From Cyanobacteria bacterium REEB67 (GTDB taxonomy: Bacteria; Cyanobacteriota; Vampirovibrionia; Obscuribacterales; Obscuribacteraceae): 53,023 nt of DNA. The position numbers were made by a program, and so were the translations under genes. The notes under the pieces are model-generated. The model was given only the letters and a program-made list of their open reading frames with translations, searched no databases and had not been told where the DNA came from. The DNA lies in assembly GCA_018971775.1 (NCBI GenBank), contig JAGXAB010000046.1:1-53023 (forward strand). Reading direction: 5' to 3'. Below are positions 43,670 through 51,739 of the stretch, one piece after another (position 1 is the first letter of the stretch; each line of letters starts with the position of its first letter).

Positions 43670-44434
43670 ATGGATACCACGGCGCCTGAAGGCTGGCAAT
43701 ACTCAGAAGCGAGTGCTGAGCAATATACGATGTATGACTTGCACTGCACCCTGGCCGGCGAAGATAAGCTACCTTTGATCATGGTGCACGGTGCCCTTGT
43801 ATCGAGGCGCTATCTAATGCCGGTGGCAGAACTGATGGCTAAAGAAGTCTCTGTTTTTGTGCCCGACTTGCCCGGTCACGGCAACAGTACCAAGCCTCCT
43901 CATGCCCTGAGCGTTCCCGCTCAGGCCGATGCCCTGCATGCCTGGATCCTGAGCAAGGGCTTTGGTCAGGTTAATCTGCTCGGGCACAGCTACGGTTGCG
44001 AAATCGTCGCCGAATGCACGGCCAAATATCCAAATCTAATTCATAATCTCGTGCTCGTCTCGCCGGCGGCGGACCCTAATGTCAAAACTCTTCTCGAAAA
44101 TTTTCTGCGCCTGACCGGCGATGGATTTTTGGAAAATCCGCTCATGCCCTTCGTGCTTCTGCGTGACCTGTGGGATATGGGGATCATTCGAGCTTTTGAA
44201 ACAGCCCACGAGATGATGGTTTACAAACTGCGCTCGGTACTTCCGATAATAAAAACTCGCACACTGGTCATACGCGGAGAGCACGACTTGCTCGTCTCAC
44301 AAAAATGGGTGGAAGAAATCGCTTCGACGCTGGCTAACAGCAAATTGGACGTGGTGCCCAACGGGCCGCACAATATCAATTTTTCCACGCCTGAAAAATT
44401 GGCCCCAAATTTGCTCGAATTTCTCTATTCCTGA
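43670..44434 (+). CDS. Alpha/beta-hydrolase fold protein
   Basis: A 254-residue cytoplasmic hydrolase. IMVHGALVSRRYLMP is the oxyanion region, DLPGHGNSTKPP follows, Ser107 is the nucleophile in LLGHSYGCE, Asp206 the acid in IRGEHDLLV and His234 the base in NGPHNINFS. The complete triad suggests an active esterase or lipase-like enzyme. AAGGAAACTA precedes the ATG. It is not closely similar to the hydrolase at 14102 apart from the fold. Physiological substrate unknown. Confidence 0.8.
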   Translation: MDTTAPEGWQYSEASAEQYTMYDLHCTLAGEDKLPLIMVHGALVSRRYLMPVAELMAKEVSVFVPDLPGHGNSTKPPHALSVPAQADALHAWILSKGFGQVNLLGHSYGCEIVAECTAKYPNLIHNLVLVSPAADPNVKTLLENFLRLTGDGFLENPLMPFVLLRDLWDMGIIRAFETAHEMMVYKLRSVLPIIKTRTLVIRGEHDLLVSQKWVEEIASTLANSKLDVVPNGPHNINFSTPEKLAPNLLEFLYS

Positions 44435-44511
44435 AACGAGGTGGCGAAGTGTCAGGCCAGAAGCGTGCTCTTTTGATTTTGGAGAAGGCTCGCTGATTTT
44501 TTCGAGCCGTC

Positions 44512-45286
44512 TTAAGCTGCTCCTGCCGCTGCCGGCTTGGTGCCGTTGCTACCGGCTGGTTTGTCCAGCTCGGCTGCGGCCTTACTCTGTTGCTCGGCTA
44601 TACCCATGGTCAGAGCTGTCATGCCGGAGAGATCGCCCAGATCCATGGACTCTACCGCCGAGCTTGGCACGATCACGATCGATGAATTTGCTTTTAAGCC
44701 TTCGTAAAGCATATTCATTGCCCGCAGATGCAATGCTACCGGATTGCCGATATACGTCCGGGCCGCTTCTCCAAAACTTTCTGCTACCAGTCGCTCTGAG
44801 TCGCCCAAAATCACCCTGGCCTGACGTTCTCTGTCTGCCTGGGCTTGCATCGACATGGCGTTTTCCAGGGCGGGGGGTATCAATACATCTTTGACCTCTA
44901 CCGAAATCACTGGTCAATGTTTTTTCTGCTTTAAATGCCGTAGTTAGAACGCGAGTATCGATCCAGTAGACAATGTTGTCGATAAAAGGGATGATGAAAA
45001 AAAGACCCGGGCCACGCAGGCCGCGGAAATTGCCCAATCTCAATACTACGGCCCGGTCCCATTGATCGGCGATTTGCACCGATGTATAGACCAGACAGGC
45101 CAGGGCGAGGACGCCGATGCCGAATGATAAGAGGCCAGGAGCGCTCTCCGGTCCTTGATAGAGGAAACGCGATAGAGCCGCGCCGCCGATTAGAATTGCT
45201 CCGAAGAGCAAAGCGGCAAATGATTTTGTCCGCAGAGTCTTAGAAACTTCGCTGCCTTGCGGGGGCTGATTGTTTAAGTCATACAT
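44512..45286 (-). pseudogene. Slipin/SPFH (stomatin-like) gene broken by an internal deletion
   Basis: Two pieces of one SPFH protein lie in different frames. The 5' part (45286 to about 44912) has two hydrophobic N-terminal segments and the slipin start VVLRLGNFRGLRGPGLFFIIPFI-type block through VLTTAFKAEKTLT. The 3' part (44910-44512) has ISVEVKDVLIPPALENAMS, the tail helix AQADRERQARVILGDSE and a Pro/Ala-rich end. In intact slipins these blocks are separated by about 80 residues (KDTVPVDVDAV ... DRTEPWGI-type). That middle is missing and the frame shifts at about 44912, so a deletion of roughly 230 bases not divisible by three removed the SPFH core. A sequencing artefact is possible but less likely. 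Confidence 0.85.
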
Positions 45287-45419
45287 GAGCTGATCACCTA
45301 ATCAGAAGAAGTGCATGGTGCCAGCATCTTCCCTCGCTTCGCTAAGGCGTTAAGTTGATCTGCGGTTGATTAGGGATACGACGCGAGCTGAAACTTGAAG
45401 TTCCAGCTCTTTTGGCCGG

Positions 45420-45629
45420 TTAAAGGGCTTTTTTGTCTGCGGATGCTTTGTCGCAGCTCTGGTCGAGCTCGAGCAATTCGGGCTGCTGTTTCACCTCATC
45501 CTCATCCAGCTCCTCATCACCTGCGGATTGCATGGCTTTGTCGAGGAGGTCGGTGTAGATTGGATCTGGAATTGCTTTTTCAGTCCGGGGTTTGACACCG
45601 CCTGAGCCTGTAGTGTTAATCTTTTTCAT
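45420..45629 (-). CDS. Small acidic protein, unknown
   Basis: 69 residues starting at ATG 45629 with GAGG about five bases upstream. The chain is polar and acidic in the middle (GDEELDEDEVKQQPELLELD), with a basic, Gly-containing N-terminus. No membrane segment, signal or motif is seen. It is probably disordered. The good ribosome site is the main support. It lies between the slipin remnant and the aldolase on the same strand. Confidence 0.5.
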   Translation of the reverse strand: MKKINTTGSGGVKPRTEKAIPDPIYTDLLDKAMQSAGDEELDEDEVKQQPELLELDQSCDKASADKKAL

Positions 45630-45717
45630 GTGCCCTCACATTTGTCACGAAGAGCCGATCGCTCGTATTTCGGTAGAGCCATGTCGGAAGGCGATTGTTC
45701 CTGGATTCTAAGCGGCC

Positions 45718-46758
45718 TTAAGTGTTCTTGCCTGCATATTGTGCTTCCATCTTGGCGTCATAATGTCCGCGACGCGCTGTCTGATTGCAGAGAGCACGGT
45801 GGTAAAGAGCTTCCTGGGCGGCAACGACATTGCTCTTCTTACCCTGCCAGATCTCTAAGGCCGGCTGCTGGATTGCGCGGGCAAAGGAAAATGCCAGCGG
45901 CCAGGGCAATTTCGACTTATAAACGGAGTTCATCGTGTTCAGCCGCGCTGAAGCAAGCTCCGCCGACTGCCCGCCGGATAAAAATGCAATCCCGGCAACA
46001 GCCGCTGGCACAGAATGCAAAAGACACTGGACCGTGGCCGAGGCCACATCTTCTAACGATTTCTGTTCCGAACTGCTCAGTCCGGCAAGCACCATGTTGG
46101 GCTTCAATATCATTCCTTCTAAAACTACACGCTGTAAATAGAGTTGCTCGAACACAATGTGCAGAACTTCTTCGGTGACATCAGCGCATTTTTGCAGAGT
46201 ATGCTCGCCGGACATCACGACTTCCGGTTCAACCACCGGTACCAGATCTGCTTCCTGGCACAAGGCGGCGTAACGCGCCAGAGCCTGAGCATTGGCTTCA
46301 ATGCAGGCTCGATGAGGTATATTGTCGCCGATAGAGATCACGGCCCGCCACTTACAAAAACGAGCACCCATACGATTATATTCGGCGAGCCTCTCTCTCA
46401 GTCCATCGAGACCCTCTGTGATTTTCTCGCCTGGAAAGAAGGGCATGTCTTTGGCGCCGGTATCTACTTTGATGCCCGGAATAATGCCTGCATCTTTGAT
46501 AATCTGCAGGAAAGGAGTTCCATCTTCCTTTTTCTGGCGGATTGTTTCATCGTAGAGAATCAACCCGCCGATGCAAGTGCTTAAATCAGGAGTGGTTAAA
46601 ATCAATTCGCGGTAGGCGCGCCTTGTATCCTCATTTTGGGGAATGCCGAGAGCGGCAAACCGCTTGTTACAGGTCCCAGTGCTTTCGTCCATCGCCAGCA
46701 GGCCCTTGTCGGCTGCAAGCATTGATTGAGCAGTGTCCATAAGGCCAGTTGTATGCAT
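45718..46758 (-). CDS. Class I fructose-bisphosphate aldolase
   Basis: About 346 residues from ATG 46758. It cleaves fructose 1,6-bisphosphate in glycolysis or makes it in gluconeogenesis, without metal. It starts with KGLLAMDESTGTCNKRF. The conserved lysine in FCKWRAVI (141 from the longer start) and the Schiff-base Lys in EGMILKPNMVLAG (224) are present, then FLSGGQSAELASARLNTMN and the tail LCNQTARRGHYDAKMEAQYA. A GTG 15 bases upstream (46773) is another start. A strong AGGAGG (46793-46798 complement) is 19 bases before that GTG, too far for normal use, so the start is uncertain. It is distant from the pentose-phosphate operon. Confidence 0.93.
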   Translation of the reverse strand: MHTTGLMDTAQSMLAADKGLLAMDESTGTCNKRFAALGIPQNEDTRRAYRELILTTPDLSTCIGGLILYDETIRQKKEDGTPFLQIIKDAGIIPGIKVDTGAKDMPFFPGEKITEGLDGLRERLAEYNRMGARFCKWRAVISIGDNIPHRACIEANAQALARYAALCQEADLVPVVEPEVVMSGEHTLQKCADVTEEVLHIVFEQLYLQRVVLEGMILKPNMVLAGLSSSEQKSLEDVASATVQCLLHSVPAAVAGIAFLSGGQSAELASARLNTMNSVYKSKLPWPLAFSFARAIQQPALEIWQGKKSNVVAAQEALYHRALCNQTARRGHYDAKMEAQYAGKNT

Positions 46759-46773
46759 CGTCAATTTTCCCAC

Positions 46774-47095
46774 GTCCAGGTTTCAATCTTTCCCTCCTCA
46801 TCGTACGCTCTCTCAGAGGCGGATAACCCTTATGCAATACTGTGGTTATGCCGATATGGTCGCGAGTCGGCTGCTCCGTCTATCTTTCGACGCATGACTC
46901 TTTCTCGTGCCGATTATTTAATGGAACCTTTGTGAATGGGTTTGCGTCGACTTGGCGATTTTGGCATCGGGGATGGCACCGCTGATGGTGTCTGCCAATT
47001 ATCTTGATTGTGGTCTGATTTAGATGTACTATGATTGACTTACCAGACTTTTCCTGTAGTTCCGTTTCTTCCGCGCTTCTAATTCAGAGGGGGTC
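46774..47095. other. Divergent intergenic region, aldolase / PAS kinase
   Basis: About 320 bases with no convincing gene. On the plus strand a candidate promoter (47004-47032) faces the PAS kinase. On the minus strand a strong Shine-Dalgarno-like AGGAGG sits upstream of the aldolase. I see no clear palindromic operator. Confidence 0.5.
47004..47032 (+). promoter_or_regulatory. Candidate promoter of the PAS kinase operon
   Basis: TTGATT (47004-47009) and TACTAT (47027-47032) with an exact 17-base spacer, about 60 bases before the ATG of the kinase. Each box matches four of six consensus positions. Confidence 0.4.
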
Positions 47096-48628
47096 ATGTC
47101 CGCACCGTTTATCGATGAGCTTGTCTATAAATATCTGGTCATGGGCGTTAAAGACCATGCTATTTTTGCGCTCGATCCTGTGGGCAAAATCCTCACGTGG
47201 AATGAAGGCGCTGAAAATATCAAAGGTTACTCGGCTGATGACGTGATCGGTAAGCACTTCTCTTTGCTCTACACGGAAGAGGCCCGCAGTCGGAAACATC
47301 CCGATTTTGTACTGGCTGAAGCTTTGAAGAATGGTTCTTATGAAGAAGAGGGGTGGCGTGTCAGAAAAGACGGTCAAAACTTCTGGGCAAACGTCGTTAT
47401 TACCGCTCTATATGATGCTGATGGTCAGCATATAGGTTTTACCAAAGTAACGAGAGATTTGACTGCCCTGCGCCATGCCACTGAAAATGCCGTCCACGTT
47501 TCGCAAAAGCTGGCCACCTCCGAAGAAACGTTTGCCCTGATGGTCAGCGCCGTTAAAGATTACGCCATCTTTGCCCTCAGTCCAGAGGGTTTTATCAAGA
47601 CATGGAACATCGGCGCCGAGCGGATCAAAGGCTATACCGCCGAGGAAATTCTTGGTAAACACTTCTCTATTTTTTATACAGAGCAAGCAAAAGCGATCAA
47701 TCATCCCGCCTTTGAATTGGCGCAAGCTCTGGAGTACGGCGCGTTTGAAGAAGAGGGTTGGCGGATCCGAAAAGACGGTAGTCAGATCTGGGTGAGCGTC
47801 ACTATTACTCGAGTTTTGGACAAAAATGGCACGCTTACCGGTTATGTGAAAGTGACCAGGGATTTGACCGAGAAAAGACAAAACGAATTGGCTCTCGAGC
47901 GGGCAAAAGACGAAGCAATTTTAGCCAATCAACTGAAATCCAAACTGGTAGCCAACATTACCCACGAAATTCGAACGCCACTGACTGGCATCCTGGGCCT
48001 CAGTCAGTTGATGCAAGACGATCCCCATGCCACGCCGGATCTGCGTGACAGCTGCCAGCGTATCTTCGATGCCTCGAAGCAGCTGCTTTCGATTATCAAT
48101 GATCTGCTTGATTTTGCAAAATTAGAAGCCGGAAAAATCGATGTCGAAAATATTTCCTTCAACCCCGGCGCTGTTGCCGATGAAGTGCGCGGTCTGCTCC
48201 TCCGTGCCGCTTCCGACAAAAAGCTGTCCCTGAGCCTTTCGATCGATAAAAATGTACCCGAGCAAGTCCTCGGAGACCCTCTTCGCACGAGGCAGGTGCT
48301 CCTCAACCTGCTAAGTAATGCGATAAAATTCACCGAATCTGGTGGCGTAAATATCACTATTACTATTCAGGATGATTCTTTGCTTTTTGCCGTGACCGAT
48401 ACGGGCATCGGCATTTCTCCCGACGCTCAGGAGAAGCTTTTTCAACCTTTTGTGCAAGCGCAGGAGTCGACTGCGCGAGTTTTTGGCGGTACTGGTCTTG
48501 GACTTTCCATTGCTCAGCAGTTTGTCGAGCTCATGGGTGGAGCGATAGGCCTGGTCAGCGACCCGGGCGAGGGCACTACTGTCTGGTTTACCTTGCCGCT
48601 GCTCATCCCGGTGCACAGCGATGAATAA
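47096..48628 (+). CDS. Soluble double-PAS histidine kinase
   Basis: A 510-residue cytoplasmic kinase without a membrane helix. Two tandem PAS/PAC domains (about 10-125 and 140-258) are near-copies: AIFALDPVGKILTWNEGAEN and AIFALSPEGFIKTWNIGAER, each with KGY.A...GKHFS and a PAC part EEEGWR.RKDG. The DHp has His290 in NITHEIRTPLTGILG; the ATPase has NLLSNAIKFTES, TDTGIGIS and GGTGLGLSIAQQF. The N-terminal AGAGGGGGTC ribosome site is strong. The PAS pair probably senses redox, light or a small ligand; no cofactor-binding residue can be asserted. It overlaps the receiver gene by eight bases. Confidence 0.92.
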   Translation: MSAPFIDELVYKYLVMGVKDHAIFALDPVGKILTWNEGAENIKGYSADDVIGKHFSLLYTEEARSRKHPDFVLAEALKNGSYEEEGWRVRKDGQNFWANVVITALYDADGQHIGFTKVTRDLTALRHATENAVHVSQKLATSEETFALMVSAVKDYAIFALSPEGFIKTWNIGAERIKGYTAEEILGKHFSIFYTEQAKAINHPAFELAQALEYGAFEEEGWRIRKDGSQIWVSVTITRVLDKNGTLTGYVKVTRDLTEKRQNELALERAKDEAILANQLKSKLVANITHEIRTPLTGILGLSQLMQDDPHATPDLRDSCQRIFDASKQLLSIINDLLDFAKLEAGKIDVENISFNPGAVADEVRGLLLRAASDKKLSLSLSIDKNVPEQVLGDPLRTRQVLLNLLSNAIKFTESGGVNITITIQDDSLLFAVTDTGIGISPDAQEKLFQPFVQAQESTARVFGGTGLGLSIAQQFVELMGGAIGLVSDPGEGTTVWFTLPLLIPVHSDE

Positions 48629-49127
48629 AAAGGACGCACTAATATTTTTGGTCGAGGACGAGCCGACTCTGCAGTATGTGTTTCGCCGACAACTGGACCG
48701 CCTCGGCTATAAAGTTGCCGGAGTGTCTGGTGACGGGCGCTCGGCAGTCGAAAATGTTTTGCAAAATCAATACCATGTAGTTTTTATGGATGTCCGGTTG
48801 CCCGGCATGGACGGTTTGACCGCAACCAGGCGCATTCGCGAAGTCGAAGCCCAGAAAGGCGTGCGCACCAGTATTCTGGGCCTGACAGCATTTGCCGATC
48901 AGAAACCCTGTCTCGATGCTGGAATGGATGACTTCCTCCAGAAACCGGTCTTGCTTGAAGAAATGGATGCTATTTTGACAAAGTGGCTTGATCTGCCGCA
49001 GGTGGAAAGTGTTCCGCTCGAGAAAATCAGCCTCGGACATTTTGTCGAAACCGGTGACCGGCTCAAAAACATCCAGCAGAAACTTGCTGCATTGCGGAAG
49101 CAAGCAGGTTTGTCGAAAGAGGGATAG
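48621..49127 (+). CDS. Receiver-domain response regulator, partner of the PAS kinase
   Basis: A 168-residue receiver: acidic Glu12/Asp13, phosphoacceptor Asp57 in VVFMDVRLPG, and Lys in FLQKPVLLEE. The ~45-residue tail has no DNA-binding motif and ends in a helix IQQKLAALRKQAGL. Size, lack of output domain and tail helix match the receiver at 20961, so the two kinase/receiver pairs are probably paralogous modules. It overlaps the kinase by eight bases. Output by protein contact or phosphotransfer is inferred. Confidence 0.88.
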   Translation: MNKKDALIFLVEDEPTLQYVFRRQLDRLGYKVAGVSGDGRSAVENVLQNQYHVVFMDVRLPGMDGLTATRRIREVEAQKGVRTSILGLTAFADQKPCLDAGMDDFLQKPVLLEEMDAILTKWLDLPQVESVPLEKISLGHFVETGDRLKNIQQKLAALRKQAGLSKEG

Positions 49128-49206
49128 ATGTGTTGGTGGCACTTCTTCTCTGGATCTTTTCTCTCGATCGGCAGGAGATGTCTTTCGAACGCCCTTTAAA
49201 GAGTAA

Positions 49207-49226
49207 GGCCGTCATTCGTGACGGTC
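49207..49226. terminator. UUCG-type hairpin between convergent genes
   Basis: CCGTCA, TTCG, TGACGG (49209-49224), extended by a G-T and a G-C pair, makes an 8-bp stem closed by the very stable UUCG tetraloop. It begins about 12 bases after the cydB stop on the minus strand and 80 bases after the receiver stop on the plus strand. The T run is weak, so termination is likely but not certain. Confidence 0.45.
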
Positions 49227-49238
49227 ACCGACCGGCTT

Positions 49239-50285
49239 TTAATGACCATAGGCCTCGTCTGATTGCTCTGTCTTTGCGGCAAATGTCCTGTATAAATTGG
49301 CAAAATAGAGTATCGCTAGAATGACGCTCGGTATCCACCACGTCAGACCTAAACGCAAGCCGGTCGAGCCGATTGCCGCTGTTTGAGCCGTCATCGAAAA
49401 GGCTGGATCTACTGTTGAGATAAGCATTTGTGGATACATGCCGGCGGCGGTCGCAGCGAGCATGCTGATTATAAATATTGCCGAGGCTAGAAATCCCGGC
49501 AGTTCCTTGCCGCTTTTCAGGCAGCGAAAGACAAAGAAAAGAGAGAGGATGATGCTAACGGCAAAAACGAATGTCCAGGGACGCTCCATTAGTGTTTGAT
49601 AGAGTTGCGGACGGACCAAGTGGGTCAGGAAAGTGACGATCACGCCGATGGTGACTACGGCTGTCCACAGGGGTAAGGCCGCTTTCAACGCACGTGCATG
49701 GAGCTCGCCGGTTGTTTTCCAGACGAGAAAGGATGCACCATGGGCGGCCAGAGTGATTGCCGCGAATACTCCGACCGGTACCGTGTACCAATCGAGGATG
49801 CCTGGATTTACTCCCGGTTGGAAATTTGTGAAGAGCGCGCCGTCGAAATAGCCGTCCTTGCCCAGTGGTACGCCGCGGATCACGTTACCGAGAGCGGCTC
49901 CGAGTACTATGGCCATTAGCAGCGAGGAGACGAAAAATGTCATGTCCCAAAAAGTACGCCAGAGTTTGTTTTCTTCTTTTGATCTGAACTCGATCGCCAG
50001 GCCGCGCAGGACTAGTAGCCATAGGACCATCATTAGCGGTAAGTAAAATCCGCTAAATCCAGCGGCATAGACTGCAGGGAAGGCAAAAACCAGCAATCCG
50101 CCGGCTGAGAGGAGCCAGACCTCGTTACCATTCCAGAAGGGCCCGATCGCATTTAGAAGTTGCCTGCGTTCAGCGTCGGTTTTGGCCACAAACAGGTGCA
50201 GTATGCCGACGCCAAAATCAAATCCATCGAGGACTACGTAGATGCTCAGCATCACAGCGACAATGCCGTACCACAGAGCTTCCAT
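49239..50285 (-). CDS. cydB: Cytochrome bd quinol oxidase subunit II
   Basis: A 348-residue membrane subunit of the bd-type terminal oxidase, with about eight or nine helices. It starts YGIVAVMLSIYVVLDGFDFG, then IGPFWNGNEVWLLSAGGLLVF and RGLAIEFR, the conserved blocks of subunit II, and ends with GLRLGLTWWIPSVILAILYF. Its ATG shares one base with the cydA stop (TAATG), with AGGAGG just upstream, so it is translated with cydA. No CydX-like small gene or cydDC genes are visible downstream. Confidence 0.95.
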   Translation of the reverse strand: MEALWYGIVAVMLSIYVVLDGFDFGVGILHLFVAKTDAERRQLLNAIGPFWNGNEVWLLSAGGLLVFAFPAVYAAGFSGFYLPLMMVLWLLVLRGLAIEFRSKEENKLWRTFWDMTFFVSSLLMAIVLGAALGNVIRGVPLGKDGYFDGALFTNFQPGVNPGILDWYTVPVGVFAAITLAAHGASFLVWKTTGELHARALKAALPLWTAVVTIGVIVTFLTHLVRPQLYQTLMERPWTFVFAVSIILSLFFVFRCLKSGKELPGFLASAIFIISMLAATAAGMYPQMLISTVDPAFSMTAQTAAIGSTGLRLGLTWWIPSVILAILYFANLYRTFAAKTEQSDEAYGH

Positions 50286-51652
50286 TAGGCCTCCTGACTG
50301 AGTTGCTCAGCTGTTGTGAGGAGCGGCGGATAGACCGGACCTTTATTTATTTCTTTGAAAACCAGATATAAAAAGAGCAGTCCGACAATGACATACAGTC
50401 CCATGAAGCCGAGAGTGCTAAATGTGACATTGCCGGCAAATACAAGCGGAGAAGTGCCGTGCATTGTCCTTTGCAGTCCGTAGATCAGCCAGGGCTGCCG
50501 GCCGAGCTCGGTGACCATCCAGCCTGCCGTCGTGGCGATATAGGGGAAAGGAAAGGCCAACATCAATAGCCAGAGCAAAATTTTGTTGGTGTAGAGTTTG
50601 CCCACGGACAGAGCAATCAGAGCGGCGCTGGTCAAGAGGATAAATAGTGTGCCCAGGCCGACCATGATGTGATAACCGAAATAGAGCAGTTCTATGTTAT
50701 CCGGTACTTGATCGGCGGGAAAATCATTGAGACCCTGGACGGTAGCACCAAACGATCCGTAAGCTAGATAGCTCAGCATGGCCGGCACGAAAATTGGGTT
50801 TACAAGTTTCCGCTCGGTCACGTTGGGCTGACCAATTAAAGCAAGCTCCGCTCTGGAGCTGCTTTCAAACTTGCCTTCCATGGCAGCCAGAGCTGGTTTT
50901 TGATACTCTGCCACCATTTTGCCATGACCGTCTCCGGTGGGGAAGAGTTGCAGGCAAGTGGCGATGAAGGCAACGACAACGCCAACTTTCAGGCATTTGC
51001 GAGCGTGATTTTGATAGAGACCCATCAAATTCCAGTAAGCAGCAAGGGCCGTGACGACAAAGCTTCCCGTTACTACGGCAGCGCACATATTATGCAGATA
51101 CTGCCAGATCGCCCAGGGATTTAACAAATAAGCGGCCATGTCGGCTAGTTCGAGAGTGCCTTTAGGACCGATCGCATAGCCGACTGGATGCTGCATAAAA
51201 GCGTTGGTGACAATGATGAAATAGCCGGACAGCCAGGAACCAAGGAAGACCATGACGGCTGAGAGGAAATGCAATTTCGGTCCGAGTTTTTTTTCGCCGA
51301 ACAGAAAGAGCCCAAGAAAACTGGACTCGGCAAAAAATGCGAACATACCTTCCATCGCCAGGGTCGTGCCGATCACTCCACCGGAATATTTGGAGAAGCG
51401 AGCCCAGTTAGTGCCAAATTCGAATTCCAGAGGAATGCCTGTAACTACTCCGACGGCGAAGTTTATGGCAAATATGCGCGCCCAGAAGCGAGCCAGATCA
51501 TCGTATTGTTTGTTATTCGGTGAGGCAGATTTGAGTGCCAGGCCTTTGAGGATCACTATAATCAGCGCTAAGCCCATTGTCAGCTGTGGAAAAAGGTAGT
51601 GATAGGTGACCGTGAAAGCAAACTGAAATCGGTGCCAAGCTAAGGCGTCCAT
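50285..51652 (-). CDS. cydA: Cytochrome bd quinol oxidase subunit I
   Basis: 455 residues from ATG 51652; GAGGGA lies seven bases upstream, whereas the ATG at 51682 has none. It reduces O2 with quinol and carries hemes b558, b595 and d. The N-terminal His18 in TYHYLFPQLTMG corresponds to a heme ligand in the family, a second His lies in IWQYLHNMC, and the Met of AGWMVTELGRQPW to the b558 ligand. The quinol loop is of the short type. High O2 affinity is a family property. The upstream flavoprotein gene on the same strand ends 87 bases before it. Confidence 0.95.
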   Translation of the reverse strand: MDALAWHRFQFAFTVTYHYLFPQLTMGLALIIVILKGLALKSASPNNKQYDDLARFWARIFAINFAVGVVTGIPLEFEFGTNWARFSKYSGGVIGTTLAMEGMFAFFAESSFLGLFLFGEKKLGPKLHFLSAVMVFLGSWLSGYFIIVTNAFMQHPVGYAIGPKGTLELADMAAYLLNPWAIWQYLHNMCAAVVTGSFVVTALAAYWNLMGLYQNHARKCLKVGVVVAFIATCLQLFPTGDGHGKMVAEYQKPALAAMEGKFESSSRAELALIGQPNVTERKLVNPIFVPAMLSYLAYGSFGATVQGLNDFPADQVPDNIELLYFGYHIMVGLGTLFILLTSAALIALSVGKLYTNKILLWLLMLAFPFPYIATTAGWMVTELGRQPWLIYGLQRTMHGTSPLVFAGNVTFSTLGFMGLYVIVGLLFLYLVFKEINKGPVYPPLLTTAEQLSQEA

Positions 51653-51739
51653 GAATCTATCCCTCTGTGCGTACCTGATCATAGACGGTCATGTCTGTGC
51701 TCAGGGCATTCGTTCTATCTTGGATGTAAAAGTTGACAT

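Noticed and set aside
44487..44508. Hairpin GGCTCG/CGAGCC as a terminator
   Set aside because: Only six pairs, ten-base loop, and no T run after it on either strand.
46726..46935. 69-codon plus-strand frame before the PAS kinase
   Set aside because: Mostly antisense to the aldolase start region and its leader, no ribosome site and no motif.
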